NCBI GenBank assembly: GCA_025963715.1
Contig: JAOQAG010000017.1
Location: 144,140 to 208,139 of the forward strand
Reading direction: 5' to 3'
Source: Bacteroidota bacterium
GTDB lineage: Bacteria; Bacteroidota; Bacteroidia; 2-12-FULL-35-15
DNA: 64,000 bases
The notes below the pieces were generated by a model. That model had not been told where the DNA came from. It searched no databases and worked only from the letters and a program-made list of their open reading frames with translations. Both the position numbers and the translations under genes were made by a program. Positions 17,401 to 25,202 of the stretch are shown here, one piece after another (position 1 is the first letter of the stretch; each line of letters starts with the position of its first letter).

Positions 17401-17867
17401 TCACGATTGACAAGCTGCCTGAAATTGAAGCGGTACCTTTCCAGATGAACCAGCTTTTTTATGACCTGATCCACAATGCACTTAAATTTTCAAAAACGGA
17501 TGTAGCACCTGTAATTAAAATCTCTTCGCGAAAGCTTACAAAAGCGCAGCTTAAATTGCATCCGGACCTGAATCAATCGCTTACGTACTACGAAATAATA
17601 TTTAAAGACAACGGTATTGGTTTTGACCAGAAATACGGGCAGCAGATCTTCACCATGTTCCAGCGGTTGAGCAGGAGCGGGCATTATGCAGGCACTGGAA
17701 TTGGACTGGCCATTTGTAAAAAAATTGTACAAACGTATGCGGGACAAATATTTGCAGAAGGCATTGAAAATAAAGGAGCCATATTTCATGTGTTGCTTCC
17801 GGTGCAGCAGGCAAAAAATATAACAGGGGAAAAGGGTCTTGGTTTTAAGCAGGGGTACCGGAATTGA
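14469..17867 (+). CDS. CheB-CheR-PAS hybrid sensor histidine kinase
   Basis: An 1132-residue fusion. Residues about 15-195 form a CheB-type methylesterase domain with catalytic Ser in IGASAGGLDAF, His in LVQHLDPLHES and Asp in SGNGSDGTLGLK. Residues about 224-477 form a CheR methyltransferase with the N-terminal RRRIMRRM helix, the SAM-binding WVAGCSTGEEAYTLA and ISCRNVLIYMD. A Glu/Ser-rich coiled coil (about 650-730; AANEELQSANEELLSS) leads to a PAS domain (about 740-845). HisKA follows, with phospho-acceptor His near 888 in TTSHEFQEPL, then HATPase with HNALKFSK, DNGIGFDQ and GTGIGLAICKK. There is no receiver in front of CheB, so the esterase is not gated in the usual way. The start is the ATG at 14469; the upstream TTG extension would be implausibly hydrophobic. 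No chemotaxis genes are nearby. The substrate of the CheB/CheR modules is unknown. Confidence 0.93.
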   Translation: MALKKSKSAPPASVQDFPIVGIGASAGGLDAFRRFLKAVPVNSGMAYVLVQHLDPLHESILPELLAKVTKIPVNEITDEIHLAPNHIYVIPENKVLTSVDGILRLSPREKKSSSQPIDVFFTSLAEAHLGLAVGIVLSGNGSDGTLGLKSIKEHAGITFAQDEESASNKEMPWNAVNADAVDFVLPPEKMPAKLLELMQVYYGEQGTKKETADDEGTYKQIITLLRQSSGVDFTNYKQTTIRRRIMRRMAMSKSEKLTDYLKLLRKEKTEQALLFQDMLIPVTAFFRDPLIFKIITEKVFPTLIKNKLAVDPIRIWVAGCSTGEEAYTLAIMLHEFLGKKIAGRQIQIFASDISDAAIAKARAGLYSKVELRNMSPSLLKKYFKKENENYQVSRQIRDVCVFAIHDFLKDPPFAKMDLISCRNVLIYMDTFLQKKALSTFHYALKETGFLFLGKSETTGGVSELFAPFGNYKIYSKKSVLHRFVPTVRANKEDAGKAPAALQNRAKVPKVEVPQNDFRKTAETILLSEFTPAGVVINDQMDIVHIHGTVAPFLEPPSGKPTFNLLKMAHEGLAFELRNAFHKSKSSQAIVTKKNISIKVNDKQRLVTIKFIPLTNTIDPHFLIIFRKSLAPKEKNRWDISAEQTNSESLQRIALEKELVQTREDMRAITEEQEAANEELQSANEELLSSSEELQSLNEELETSKEETQSSNEELISVNQELLEKQEQIKVMLLYAESITDTVREPLVVLDKAFYIKSVNPAFAKKFSITEEDAEGKLIFQIKDKLFDNSQMRSLLEKVLPQQMEMNDYEITINLPLGESTMLLNARQVINEKNKEQLILLAIEDITERKIREKKKKEFSEELEQKVKERTLQLEQSHVQLDQFAHTTSHEFQEPLRKIITFSKILQDNKKDIDPKTVKEYLNKIEGASLRMTKLIHDMLNFAGVTNYEMLFVKTDLNEVLKGILFDFELLIAEKKAKITIDKLPEIEAVPFQMNQLFYDLIHNALKFSKTDVAPVIKISSRKLTKAQLKLHPDLNQSLTYYEIIFKDNGIGFDQKYGQQIFTMFQRLSRSGHYAGTGIGLAICKKIVQTYAGQIFAEGIENKGAIFHVLLPVQQAKNITGEKGLGFKQGYRN

Positions 17868-18008
17868 CAGATTTCCCTGATCCGTTAATAATATTATAGC
17901 AGCATGAATTTATTGTAATAATCCCTGAATCTCAGGTAAGTTATACCTATGCTGTACCCGGCACAAAACAAAAAAGCCTCCCGGTTTCCCGAAAGACTTA
18001 TCTATGTG

Positions 18009-18085
18009 TGGTGGTCTCGTTGCGATTCGAACGCAAGACCTACTGCTTAGAAGGCAGTTGCTCTATCCAGCTGAGCTACGAAACC
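18009..18085 (-). tRNA. tRNA-Arg (anticodon TCT)
   Basis: On the minus strand, acceptor GGTTTCG (from 18085) pairs with CGAGACC, followed by discriminator A and an encoded CCA (to 18009). D arm GCTCAGCTGGATAGAGC; anticodon arm ACTGCCTTCTAAGCAGT with TCT, reading AGA; T arm TTGCGTTCGAATCGCAA. It lies 104 bases downstream of tRNA-Pro and is probably co-transcribed with it. Confidence 0.97.
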
Positions 18086-18189
18086 GGGAATGTTTTACTT
18101 TTATTACTCAAAAAAAAAGCTAATCAACCAATCTGAAAATTTGAAAATTTAATTTCAAATTACCGAATTAACCAATTAGCTAATTTAAG

Positions 18190-18264
18190 TCGGGGCGGCA
18201 AGATTCGAACTTGCGACCTCCTGGTCCCAAACCAGGCGCGATGACCGGACTACGCTACGCCCCG
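18190..18264 (-). tRNA. tRNA-Pro (anticodon TGG)
   Basis: On the minus strand, acceptor CGGGGCG (from 18264) pairs with CGCCCCG, with discriminator A at 18190. Anticodon arm CCTGGTTTGGGACCAGG carries TGG; T arm GCAAGTTCGAATCTTGC. No 3' CCA is encoded. Confidence 0.97.
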
Positions 18265-18339
18265 AACTATTATTTTTTATCTTAAATTGAAAGAACTGCC
18301 TGTTTAAAATGCCTCGGGGATTTCTTCCTAAAGCGGATG

Positions 18340-18368
18340 CAAATGTAATATATTTTTCTAATCAACAA
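18340..18368 (-). promoter_or_regulatory. Promoter for tRNA-Pro and tRNA-Arg
   Basis: On the minus strand a TTG (18366-18368) is followed after 18 bases by TACATTTG (18340-18347), a good match to the Bacteroidota -33/-7 pair. It lies 75 bases upstream of tRNA-Pro. The rest of 18265-18600 is A+T-rich with no gene. Confidence 0.7.
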
Positions 18369-18600
18369 ACAAAATATTTCTTTTTTGTTTGTTTTTTTCT
18401 GCTCCCGAATAAAAAGGAAGTTATAAATACGAAGAAGATTGATGCTTTAACGGCTGATAATTAGTGGGTTATTGCTCTCTATCGCAATTTGTATGATCAG
18501 CCTGACAATTTTAACAAATAACCCGGCAGTATCCGCATGGTATAAAAATTTAGTTCCTGATAGTAAACAATTAGTTTATTAATCACTAAAACTAAAGATC

Positions 18601-18921
18601 ATGAAAAAATCAATTATAGTAGTGCTTGTGGGGCTGGGAATAAATACGCTTACCGCACAGATCAACAATCCAACAACCGGTTTGCCGCCTGCACCGGGCA
18701 GTCCGGGCTCAACAGGGATAACGGGTGCAACGGGATTTACAGGCACTATCGGTACAACCGGAACAACCGGCTTTACCGGCTCAACAGGGAGCAATGGCTC
18801 TATGGGAATTACCGGAACTACCGGCGGCACTACACCGATGGGTGTACCCACACCTTTGCCAACAGGCACACAAGGGGTAAGCGGGCCAACGGGAACATCT
18901 TATAAGGATTCAAAAAAATAA
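18601..18921 (+). CDS. Small secreted collagen-like protein with Gly-X-Thr repeats
   Basis: A 106-residue protein with a signal peptide ([20 protein letters not shown], cleavage after Ala-Gln or nearby). The mature part opens with [12 protein letters not shown] and continues as about 14 uninterrupted Gly-X-Y triplets ([21 protein letters not shown] ...) in residues about 36-78, with Thr dominating the Y position. A Pro/Thr-rich segment and a short charged tail (SYKDSKK) follow. Gly-X-Thr repeats are the pattern of bacterial collagen-like proteins, where Thr can replace hydroxyproline and may be glycosylated; trimerisation is inferred. No anchoring domain or sorting signal is seen. It stands alone and is followed by a strong bidirectional terminator. 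The function is unknown; a surface or matrix filament is possible. Confidence 0.75.
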   Translation: MKKSIIVVLVGLGINTLTAQINNPTTGLPPAPGSPGSTGITGATGFTGTIGTTGTTGFTGSTGSNGSMGITGTTGGTTPMGVPTPLPTGTQGVSGPTGTSYKDSKK

Positions 18922-18974
18922 CATGATTCTTTTGGACAAAAAACTCCGCAAATAAATTACTGTACCAGTTAAAT

Positions 18975-19010
18975 AAAAAGCTGCATGAATAATTTCATGC
19001 AGCTTTTTTT
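18975..19010. terminator. Bidirectional rho-independent terminator
   Basis: GCTGCATGAA (18980-18989), loop TAAT, TTCATGCAGC (18994-19003), flanked by A5 and T7, so it can stop transcription of both the collagen-like gene (plus) and the convergent mla genes (minus). Confidence 0.9.
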
Positions 19011-19058
19011 GTATGATCCTTCGACAAGCCCGGGATGACAATGAATTTCGGAATAAAT

Positions 19059-20027
19059 TTATTTCCCTGTATTGGTGCTGTCTTTCGCTTCTTTTTTAAA
19101 ATACCTTCTCAATAAAAAATTGTGCTGTAATGCTTCCAGGTCCTGATCCAGTTTTTTAGAACCGCTGTTCAGGTTTTTGATCGTGGCTTTTAAATTGGCG
19201 CCGGTTTCTTCATCCCGCAATAAAACACCAACCGGACTTTTAGGATTGCGGGTTGCATTGTTGAGATTGGCAATGAACAAAGATGCCGTATCCGCAATGT
19301 TATGAAGCTCCAGCACGGATTGTTTGATGGAATTAAAAACGACGGTATCCGTTACCAGCTGATTGGCGAAGGTTCCTTTTTTATTCAGGCCATTGCTGAA
19401 TGTGGAAAGCGAGCTGATCAACTGCTCGGCTCGCTGCGATGCTTTTTGCAGCGAATTGCCTGTTGCGGCGATGCTGTTGTAGATCGAATCGCTTTTTAAT
19501 AATTTGCCGATCGTGCCTTGTCCTTCCGCAAGTCCTTTGCTCACTACTTTAAAATCATTCGTAATAGCCAGTACATTTTTATTGTTTTCCTGCAGCATGT
19601 TGATCATGTCTTCGGTTGAAAATGTTTTTTCAACGCTCAGTGTATCACCTGCCAACACTTGTTCTGCGTTGGCCGTTCCGCCGTAGATCACTAAAATTTT
19701 ATTTCCGATCAAACCATCAGTGCTTACTTTTACCTTCGCATCCCTGCGGATATACGACTGTACTTTTTCATCAATGTTCATGATCACTTTTACCTGCCGC
19801 CCATTGAGATCAACCCTTTTAATGGTGCCGATCTTTACGCCGGAAAACCAGATGTTGTTTCCTTTTTGCAGGCCGTTCACATCATCAAAAAAAGTAGTGA
19901 CTTCCAACTTGCTGGTAAATGTAGTGTGCAGGTCGCCAATGATGAGCACACCCGCAACAAGCAGGGCAATGCCTACAAAGATAAATACGCCCACAATCAC
20001 CGGCCGTTTGTTTTTTGATTCTTTCAT
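19059..20027 (-). CDS. mlaD: MlaD/MCE family lipid-transport protein
   Basis: A 322-residue protein with a single N-terminal membrane anchor (VIVGVFIFVGIALLVAGVLII, split by the limit: VGVFIFVGIALLVAG) and an MCE domain at about residues 38-115: VTTFFDDVNGLQKGNNIWFSGVKIG-type text including VNGLQKGNNIWFSGV and DGLIGNKILVIYGG. The C-terminal 170 residues are helical and rich in Ser, Asn and Leu, as in family members that form a needle or coiled extension. In the Mla pathway MlaD hexamers bind phospholipid on the periplasmic face of MlaFE. It is the last gene of mlaE-mlaF-mlaD, 3 bases after mlaF. The direction of lipid transport and any outer-membrane partner are not determined; mlaA, mlaB and mlaC are not in the window. 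Confidence 0.88.
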   Translation of the reverse strand: MKESKNKRPVIVGVFIFVGIALLVAGVLIIGDLHTTFTSKLEVTTFFDDVNGLQKGNNIWFSGVKIGTIKRVDLNGRQVKVIMNIDEKVQSYIRRDAKVKVSTDGLIGNKILVIYGGTANAEQVLAGDTLSVEKTFSTEDMINMLQENNKNVLAITNDFKVVSKGLAEGQGTIGKLLKSDSIYNSIAATGNSLQKASQRAEQLISSLSTFSNGLNKKGTFANQLVTDTVVFNSIKQSVLELHNIADTASLFIANLNNATRNPKSPVGVLLRDEETGANLKATIKNLNSGSKKLDQDLEALQHNFLLRRYFKKEAKDSTNTGK

Positions 20028-20030
20028 GGT

Positions 20031-20810
20031 TTATTGTATAAAATTGTAATTGAAAAAACGTTGTACCCGCTCATCGGTTTGTGCAAATACATCATCAAAG
20101 CTTCCTACTTTTAAAAACACGCCGTCCATCAGCATGGCCACGCGGTTGCCTGTTGCTTTGGCACAGGTAAGGTCGTGCGTGATAATAATAGAGCTTGTTT
20201 TGTATTGTTGCTGTACATCGTTGATCAGGTTGTTGATCTCGATGCTCGTGATCGGGTCCAGGCCCGATGTAGGCTCGTCGTACAGCATGATCTCCGGTTT
20301 TAAGATCAGCGTGCGCGCGATACCGATGCGTTTGCGTTGTCCACCCGACAGATCAGAAGGAAGCTGATCTATTTTATCTTTCAATCCAACCGCTTCCAGC
20401 ACTTCTTCCACGGCTTTATCCACTTCGTTTTTTTTTAAATCCGGATAATTCATTTTTAATGGAAATTCCAGGTTTTGCCGCACGTTCATACTGTCATACA
20501 AAGCACTGTTCTGAAACGAAAAACCAATTTTCAGCCGCAATGCATCCAGCTCTTTTTGATTTAATTTATCCACCTGTTTGTCCAGCACCATTATATTTCC
20601 GGCATCGGGTTTTAGCAGCCCCACCAATATTTTTATCAATACCGATTTACCCGTTCCGGAACGCCCGAGCACTGCCACATTCTCGCCTTTAAAAACATCC
20701 AGGTCGATGCCTTTCAATACATCGAGCGGCCCAAATGATTTATACAGGCCGCGGATGGAGATCACGGCTTCCGTGTGGTTGATGCTGCTATCGTCGTTTT
20801 TTTTGTGCAT
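20031..20810 (-). CDS. mlaF: ABC transporter ATP-binding protein, MlaF type
   Basis: A 259-residue cytoplasmic ATPase. Walker A LGRSGTGKSVLIK, Q-loop region GFSFQNSALYDSM, ABC signature LSGGQRKRIGIART, Walker B ILKPEIMLYDEPTSGLDP (core MLYDEPTSGL) and the H-loop SSIIITHDL are all present. The PTSGLDPIT sequence and the long N-terminal strand ISIRGLYKSFGPLDVL match the MlaF/Ttg2A class. It energises MlaE/MlaD lipid movement across the inner membrane. The frame is open upstream to 20849, but the ATG at 20810, 4 bases after the mlaE stop, is preferred because it starts MHKKND directly before the domain and removes a 35-base overlap. The operon order is mlaE, mlaF, mlaD. Confidence 0.92.
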   Translation of the reverse strand: MHKKNDDSSINHTEAVISIRGLYKSFGPLDVLKGIDLDVFKGENVAVLGRSGTGKSVLIKILVGLLKPDAGNIMVLDKQVDKLNQKELDALRLKIGFSFQNSALYDSMNVRQNLEFPLKMNYPDLKKNEVDKAVEEVLEAVGLKDKIDQLPSDLSGGQRKRIGIARTLILKPEIMLYDEPTSGLDPITSIEINNLINDVQQQYKTSSIIITHDLTCAKATGNRVAMLMDGVFLKVGSFDDVFAQTDERVQRFFNYNFIQ

Positions 20811-20814
20811 GATT

Positions 20815-21609
20815 TTAAAAATAACGGATCCAGTTACTGATCTGTACAATTACAATTTCTTCTATAAACACCAGGAACATCGAAAGCACCACTGCCTGGT
20901 TGGCAGCACGGCCAACACCCTGCGTTCCGTTGGAAGCATTGTATCCTTTGTAACATCCCACGATCCCGATGGTAAAACCGAAAACAATAGATTTTACAAC
21001 CGATGTAAATACATCCAGGAAGGTGATGGTGGCAAATCCTTCTTTAAAAAAGCTGATAAAACTAACGGCTTCATGGGCGTTTACATTCACAAAGGAACCC
21101 AGTAAACCCACAAATCCGCAGTAAAGCGCCAGCATTGGAATGGTAATGGTAGTGGCGAGTACGCGGCTTACAACTAAATATTTAAAAGGATTGATGGCCG
21201 AAACTTCCATGGCATCGATCTGTTCTGTTACTCTCATAGAGCCTAATTCGGCGCCAATGCTGGAGCCTACTTTTCCGGCGCAGATCAAGGCAGTGACAAG
21301 GGATCCTAATGCCCTTACCAATGCAATGGAAATAAGGGAAGGCAGCCAGGATGTGGCGCCGAATGTTTCGAGTGAGAGACGGGATTGTTTGGTAAACACC
21401 ATCCCGGTAATAAATCCGGTTAAGGTGATCAGCGGAAGTGAACGCAAGCCTATTTCATAACATTGATTGATGATCTCACGCACATGAAACGGCGCTTTTG
21501 ATGCTTGTCTGAAAAAACGCCCGATGAATTGAAAGGCGCTGCTTACGCCCGAAAAATAATCATCAATGCCTTTGGAAAATACAAACGATTTGGGTTTCGA
21601 TTCCATCAT
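20815..21609 (-). CDS. mlaE: ABC transporter permease, MlaE type
   Basis: A 264-residue inner-membrane permease. Typical MlaE features are FHVREIINQCYEIGLRSLP (core REIINQCYEIG), the membrane stretch LITLTGFITGMVFTKQS, LVRALGSLVTALICAGKVGSSIGAELGSMRVTEQIDAM (core GSSIGAELGSMRVTEQ), the highly conserved amphipathic part of the family, and AINPFKYLVVSRVLA. A helix-rich C-terminus ends in QISNWIRYF. It is the first gene of the mla operon. Two adjacent ATG codons (21609 and 21606) can start it. It acts with MlaF (ATPase) and MlaD (periplasmic MCE) to shuttle phospholipid for outer-membrane asymmetry (family knowledge). Confidence 0.92.
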   Translation of the reverse strand: MMESKPKSFVFSKGIDDYFSGVSSAFQFIGRFFRQASKAPFHVREIINQCYEIGLRSLPLITLTGFITGMVFTKQSRLSLETFGATSWLPSLISIALVRALGSLVTALICAGKVGSSIGAELGSMRVTEQIDAMEVSAINPFKYLVVSRVLATTITIPMLALYCGFVGLLGSFVNVNAHEAVSFISFFKEGFATITFLDVFTSVVKSIVFGFTIGIVGCYKGYNASNGTQGVGRAANQAVVLSMFLVFIEEIVIVQISNWIRYF

Positions 21610-22087
21610 ATTTAAAGCATTACTTTTTAAAGCAGTAATACCAGCAGCATTGGAATTACCGTGCCACTGATTAAAACGGTAATTGGGGATTTAAATGCTC
21701 AACGGATTGCTGTTTCGCTCAAAAATGCAGCGGGGGAAGAGGGAAAATACTTACCCAAAAGGATTACTGATATACTGATGTGCAAATGTGCAGGCGAGTT
21801 GTGTGATTTTAAGACCTGATAAAGGAAATATGTAATTTTTTAATTCAACATTCGGGAATCCGGGTCTTTATGGATCTACAATTAAAATTTAATTTTGCAC
21901 ATCAGTAATCATTCTGCACGTAGTTCGTTATCTGCACATCAGAAATCTGCACATTAGTAATCATTCTATGCGCATCAGGAATCTGCATACCAGGAATTAT
22001 TTTTTCAATAATTCCACCTATATTTGAACGGCTTGGTAAAAAATACCGGATTAAGCTACGCACTAAACTAAACGAAATTTTTACATC
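21610..22087. other. Intergenic region with short imperfect tandem repeats
   Basis: No gene is supported in these 478 bases. From about 21895 to 21995 an imperfect unit of about 20-25 bp recurs (TTTGCACATCAGTAATCATTC, ATCTGCACATCAGAAATCTG and TCTGCACATTAGTAATC are separate instances, each degenerate). Similar words occur near 56320-56345 and 24955. The candidate promoter of the following kinase gene is listed separately. Confidence 0.5.
22019..22026 (+). promoter_or_regulatory. Candidate -7 promoter element of the TPR histidine kinase operon
   Basis: TATATTTG, an exact TAnnTTTG match, lies 61 bases before the TTG start at 22088. No clear TTG -33 element is seen. Confidence 0.45.
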
Positions 22088-24214
22088 TTGAAAAGGAAAA
22101 TAAACTCTTGCATTTTAGTGCTGGCTTTACTGTTATGCCAACTTTATACATTTGCACAAGCAAATAAAATTGACTCGCTGCGTACCGTTTTACCTACTTT
22201 AAAGCAGGATACCAGTATTGTGAATACGCTCAACCTGCTAAGTCGGCAATTGTTTATAAAAGGAAAATACGACACTGCCATGCTTTGCGCGAACAATGCA
22301 AAAGCGCTTGCCGAAAAAAGCGGTTATAAAAAAGGAATAGGTCTTTCGTATAATAGTATCGGGAATATCAATTTTACGAAAGGAAAACAGGACGAAGCGC
22401 TGGATAATTATTCCACCGCTTTAAAGTTTCAGAAAGAGGTAGAAAACCTTCCGGGTGTAAAAAAAGGAATTGCCGCATCGTACAGCAACATTGGCAATAT
22501 TTACATTGGGCGCGGTAATTACGATGAAGCCTTAAAAAATTACGCGATCGCTTTAAAGCTGCGCCTGGAGATTGTTGATAAGCAGGATATTGCTATTTCG
22601 TACAGCAACATCGGCGTGGTGTATTATTATCAGGGAAATTATCCGGAAGCCTTGAAAAATTATTTGCTGGCCTTAAAGCTCGAAAAAGAGATCGGCGATA
22701 ATGTAGCCATAGCACGCACTTACAACAACAGCGGTAACATTTACCTGCAGCAGGAAAATTATTCCGAAGCCTTAAAAAATTATTTTGCTGCCATACTGAT
22801 CCAAAAACAGGTGGGCGATAAGCAGGGAATAGGACGTGCGTTTAACAACATTGGCAATGTTTATTTTCTGCAAAAAAAATACGACAAAGCGCTCCACTTT
22901 TTTTTCGTGGCGCTTCAAAAGAAAACGGAGATCGGCGACAGGGACGGCATTGGCCGCTCCTTCATCAATATCGGCAACAGCTATTACACGCAAAGTTTTT
23001 TACCGGGTGTAACACCTGCGGAACACGAGCGTTTGCTTAACGATGCGCTAACGGAGTTCATGACGGGCTTCCGCATCCTGGAGGATGTGGACGATCAGCA
23101 GGGAGTTGCCATGTCGTACAACGATATTGGAGTGTTGTATGTGGCGCAGCATAAAACAGCAGATGCTATTGATTACCTGAACAATGGACTTGCGGTTGCA
23201 AAAGCGATCGGCAGCAAGGAGGATATCAAAGCCAGCTATACCGGCCTGGCTTCGGCCGATAGCGCCAGCGGAAATTTTAAATCTGCCTACGAACATCATA
23301 AATTATTTTTGATCTATCGCGACAGTTTGCTGAATGAAGAGAGCACAAAAAAGACCGTTCAGGCACAAATGAATTTTGATTTCGAACAAAAAGAGATCAA
23401 ACAAAAAGCAGAGCAGGATCAGAAAGATGCGATCTACCGGGAAAAAATAAAACGGCAAAAAGTAATTGCCTGGTCGGCTGCCGGTATTTTTGGATTTATA
23501 TTATTGTCTGCTTTTTTACTGTTTAACCGCTCGCGCTTAAAGCAAAAAAATCTGTATCAGCAAAAGCTTAACCAGCAGCAAAAAGAGCAGGCTGTTGCCG
23601 TGATGGAAACGCAGGAGCAGGAACGAAAGCGCATTGCAGAGGATCTGCACGACAGCCTTGGACATTTGCTTTCCACCATTAAATTAAATTTGCAGACATT
23701 ACCCGAAGAGCAAAAGCAATATTATGTTAATTCATTGCAATTGCTCAACCAGGCTTCCACCGAGATCCATAATATTTCTTTCGACCTGATGCCGCAAACG
23801 CTGGAAGAGGAAGGATTGGTGCCTGCTTTGCGCGAATTGGCGGATAAGATCCGTAGATCCAGCCTGTATGATATTATGCTGCAGGTACACGATATGGATA
23901 ATTTTACGCTCGACAAGCAAACTAAATTTAATATTTACCGCATTGTGCAGGAAGCCGTGAACAACATCCTGAAACACGCGGAAGCAAAAGAGATCAACAT
24001 TCAGCTGATCAAGCAGGACGATCATTTAACGATCATGATCGAGGACGATGGAAAAGGATTTAATAAAGCGGATCTGAAAATGAACGGCCGCGGATTGCGT
24101 AATATTACTGCCCGTTCGGAATGGCTTGATGGAACGATTACTATTGATTCCACACCCGGAAGAGGCACCACCATTGTGATTGAAATACCTGTAAATTTGG
24201 AAAATGAACATTAG
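22088..24214 (+). CDS. TPR-containing sensor histidine kinase (HisKA_3/NarX-like)
   Basis: A 708-residue membrane kinase. A signal peptide (MKRKINSCILVLALLLCQLYTFAQ, given here by its ends MKRK and TFAQ) is encoded from a TTG start; there is no upstream ATG before an in-frame stop at 22064, so TTG is the only choice. About seven or eight TPR repeats (such as GNIYIGRGNYDEALKNYAIAL, core NYDEALKNY) fill residues about 40-410 in the periplasm. A coiled coil leads to one membrane segment at about 458-478 (AWSAAGIFGFILLSAFLLF). The dimerisation domain has His521 in ERKRIAEDLHDSLGH, and the HATPase domain has QEAVNNILKHAEA, EDDGKGFNK and GRGLRNI. It partners with the overlapping LuxR-type regulator. 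TPR sensing of peptides or envelope state is inferred. Confidence 0.93.
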   Translation: MKRKINSCILVLALLLCQLYTFAQANKIDSLRTVLPTLKQDTSIVNTLNLLSRQLFIKGKYDTAMLCANNAKALAEKSGYKKGIGLSYNSIGNINFTKGKQDEALDNYSTALKFQKEVENLPGVKKGIAASYSNIGNIYIGRGNYDEALKNYAIALKLRLEIVDKQDIAISYSNIGVVYYYQGNYPEALKNYLLALKLEKEIGDNVAIARTYNNSGNIYLQQENYSEALKNYFAAILIQKQVGDKQGIGRAFNNIGNVYFLQKKYDKALHFFFVALQKKTEIGDRDGIGRSFINIGNSYYTQSFLPGVTPAEHERLLNDALTEFMTGFRILEDVDDQQGVAMSYNDIGVLYVAQHKTADAIDYLNNGLAVAKAIGSKEDIKASYTGLASADSASGNFKSAYEHHKLFLIYRDSLLNEESTKKTVQAQMNFDFEQKEIKQKAEQDQKDAIYREKIKRQKVIAWSAAGIFGFILLSAFLLFNRSRLKQKNLYQQKLNQQQKEQAVAVMETQEQERKRIAEDLHDSLGHLLSTIKLNLQTLPEEQKQYYVNSLQLLNQASTEIHNISFDLMPQTLEEEGLVPALRELADKIRRSSLYDIMLQVHDMDNFTLDKQTKFNIYRIVQEAVNNILKHAEAKEINIQLIKQDDHLTIMIEDDGKGFNKADLKMNGRGLRNITARSEWLDGTITIDSTPGRGTTIVIEIPVNLENEH

Positions 24215-24845
24215 ACTTATCATAGCGGATGATCATCCCATTTTTATTGATGGTATGAAAGGATTACTCAGCTCCGTTGCCGGGATAGAAGTAATTGCGG
24301 AAGCGCTCAACGGAAACGAGCTGGTTGAAAAAGTGCGCGCTTTAAAACCGGATGTGGTGCTTACCGATATTCAAATGCCGGTGAAGGACGGGATTGAAGC
24401 CACGAAGGAAATTCACAAACAATTTCCGGATATAAAAGTGGTGGCGCTTACCATGCTGAACGAAAGTTTATACATCAAAAAAATGCTGGAAGCAGGCGCT
24501 TCCGGTTATGTTTTAAAAACAATCGATAAAGAAGAGCTCATTGCAGTAATCAAAAAAGTGGCAGCTGGCGAAAAACATTTCAGCGCTGAAGTCACATCAC
24601 AGCTGTTAAATAATTATTCAGGCAAAACTTCCCCGCCGCAAACGCTTGCAGATACATTAACAAAAAGAGAAAAAGAGATCCTTGTATACATTGCGCATGG
24701 TTTAACTGATAAAGAAATTGCTGAAAAAGTATACCTGAGTCCGCTTACCATTATTACGCACCGTAAAAATATATTGAGCAAGCTGGGATTAAAAAACAAA
24801 GCGGAGCTAACGCGGTTTGCGATGGAGAATAATTTAGGCGCTTGA
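24204..24845 (+). CDS. NarL/LuxR-family DNA-binding response regulator
   Basis: A 213-residue regulator. The receiver has IIADDHPIFIDGMKG, phospho-acceptor Asp55 in VVLTDIQMPVKDG, the Thr of VVALTMLNES, and the Lys of YVLKTIDKEEL. The C-terminal LuxR-type helix-turn-helix has LTKREKEILVYIAHGLTDKEIAEKV (core LTKREKEILVYI) and LSPLTIITHRKNILSKLGL. Its start overlaps the end of the TPR kinase gene by 11 bases, so translation is coupled and the pair is a NarX/NarL-like system. Targets are unknown; no downstream gene is co-oriented within 350 bases except a secreted unknown. Confidence 0.94.
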   Translation: MNIRLIIADDHPIFIDGMKGLLSSVAGIEVIAEALNGNELVEKVRALKPDVVLTDIQMPVKDGIEATKEIHKQFPDIKVVALTMLNESLYIKKMLEAGASGYVLKTIDKEELIAVIKKVAAGEKHFSAEVTSQLLNNYSGKTSPPQTLADTLTKREKEILVYIAHGLTDKEIAEKVYLSPLTIITHRKNILSKLGLKNKAELTRFAMENNLGA

Positions 24846-25202
24846 TGGCGCGGAAAAAAATTCACCACATAAGGCACAAAGAAACAAATAAGACGTAGCG
24901 CAAAAAAGGTTCACCACAAAAGGAACAAAAGAAAAACAAAAGGCGAAGTCTGACATACCAATGTGCAGCATTTCATTGCTATTCCAGTACGTGCTTTACA
25001 CCTTGTGTAACACTCCCGTTCTTTTGATTCTTTTGTTTTCTTTTGTGGTTCAAAAGGGGGCGGGGCTCACGTTAGTAAGTCATAACCTGCGGTATGTGGT
25101 AGAAGTCTCCCCCAAATGGGGGAGCATTCAATATCCTCTCATTGAGTGTTTTTTCACTCGTTATTATGTTTCATTTTTGTAGCACTAAACCAAAAAAACG
25201 CT
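24846..25202. repeat. Intergenic inverted repeats
   Basis: No supported gene. The words CACCACATAAGGCACAAAG (24862) and CCACAAAAGGAACAAAAG (24913) face TTCTTTTGTTTTCTTTTGTGG (25025-25050, one repeat word), forming a large inverted repeat of the same CCACATAAGGCACAAAG family seen at 30449-30536. A perfect hairpin CTCCCCC-AAAT-GGGGGAG lies near 25108-25125. Confidence 0.55.

Noticed and set aside
18579..18869. Minus-strand Pro-Val repeat protein
   Set aside because: It is the reverse-strand image of the Gly-X-Thr repeats. The plus-strand frame has a signal peptide and the canonical triplets.
24961..25182. Plus-strand frame of 73 codons in the gap after the LuxR regulator
   Set aside because: It spans repeat words and the CTCCCCC hairpin, and overlaps the leader of the next gene; no signal peptide or family.
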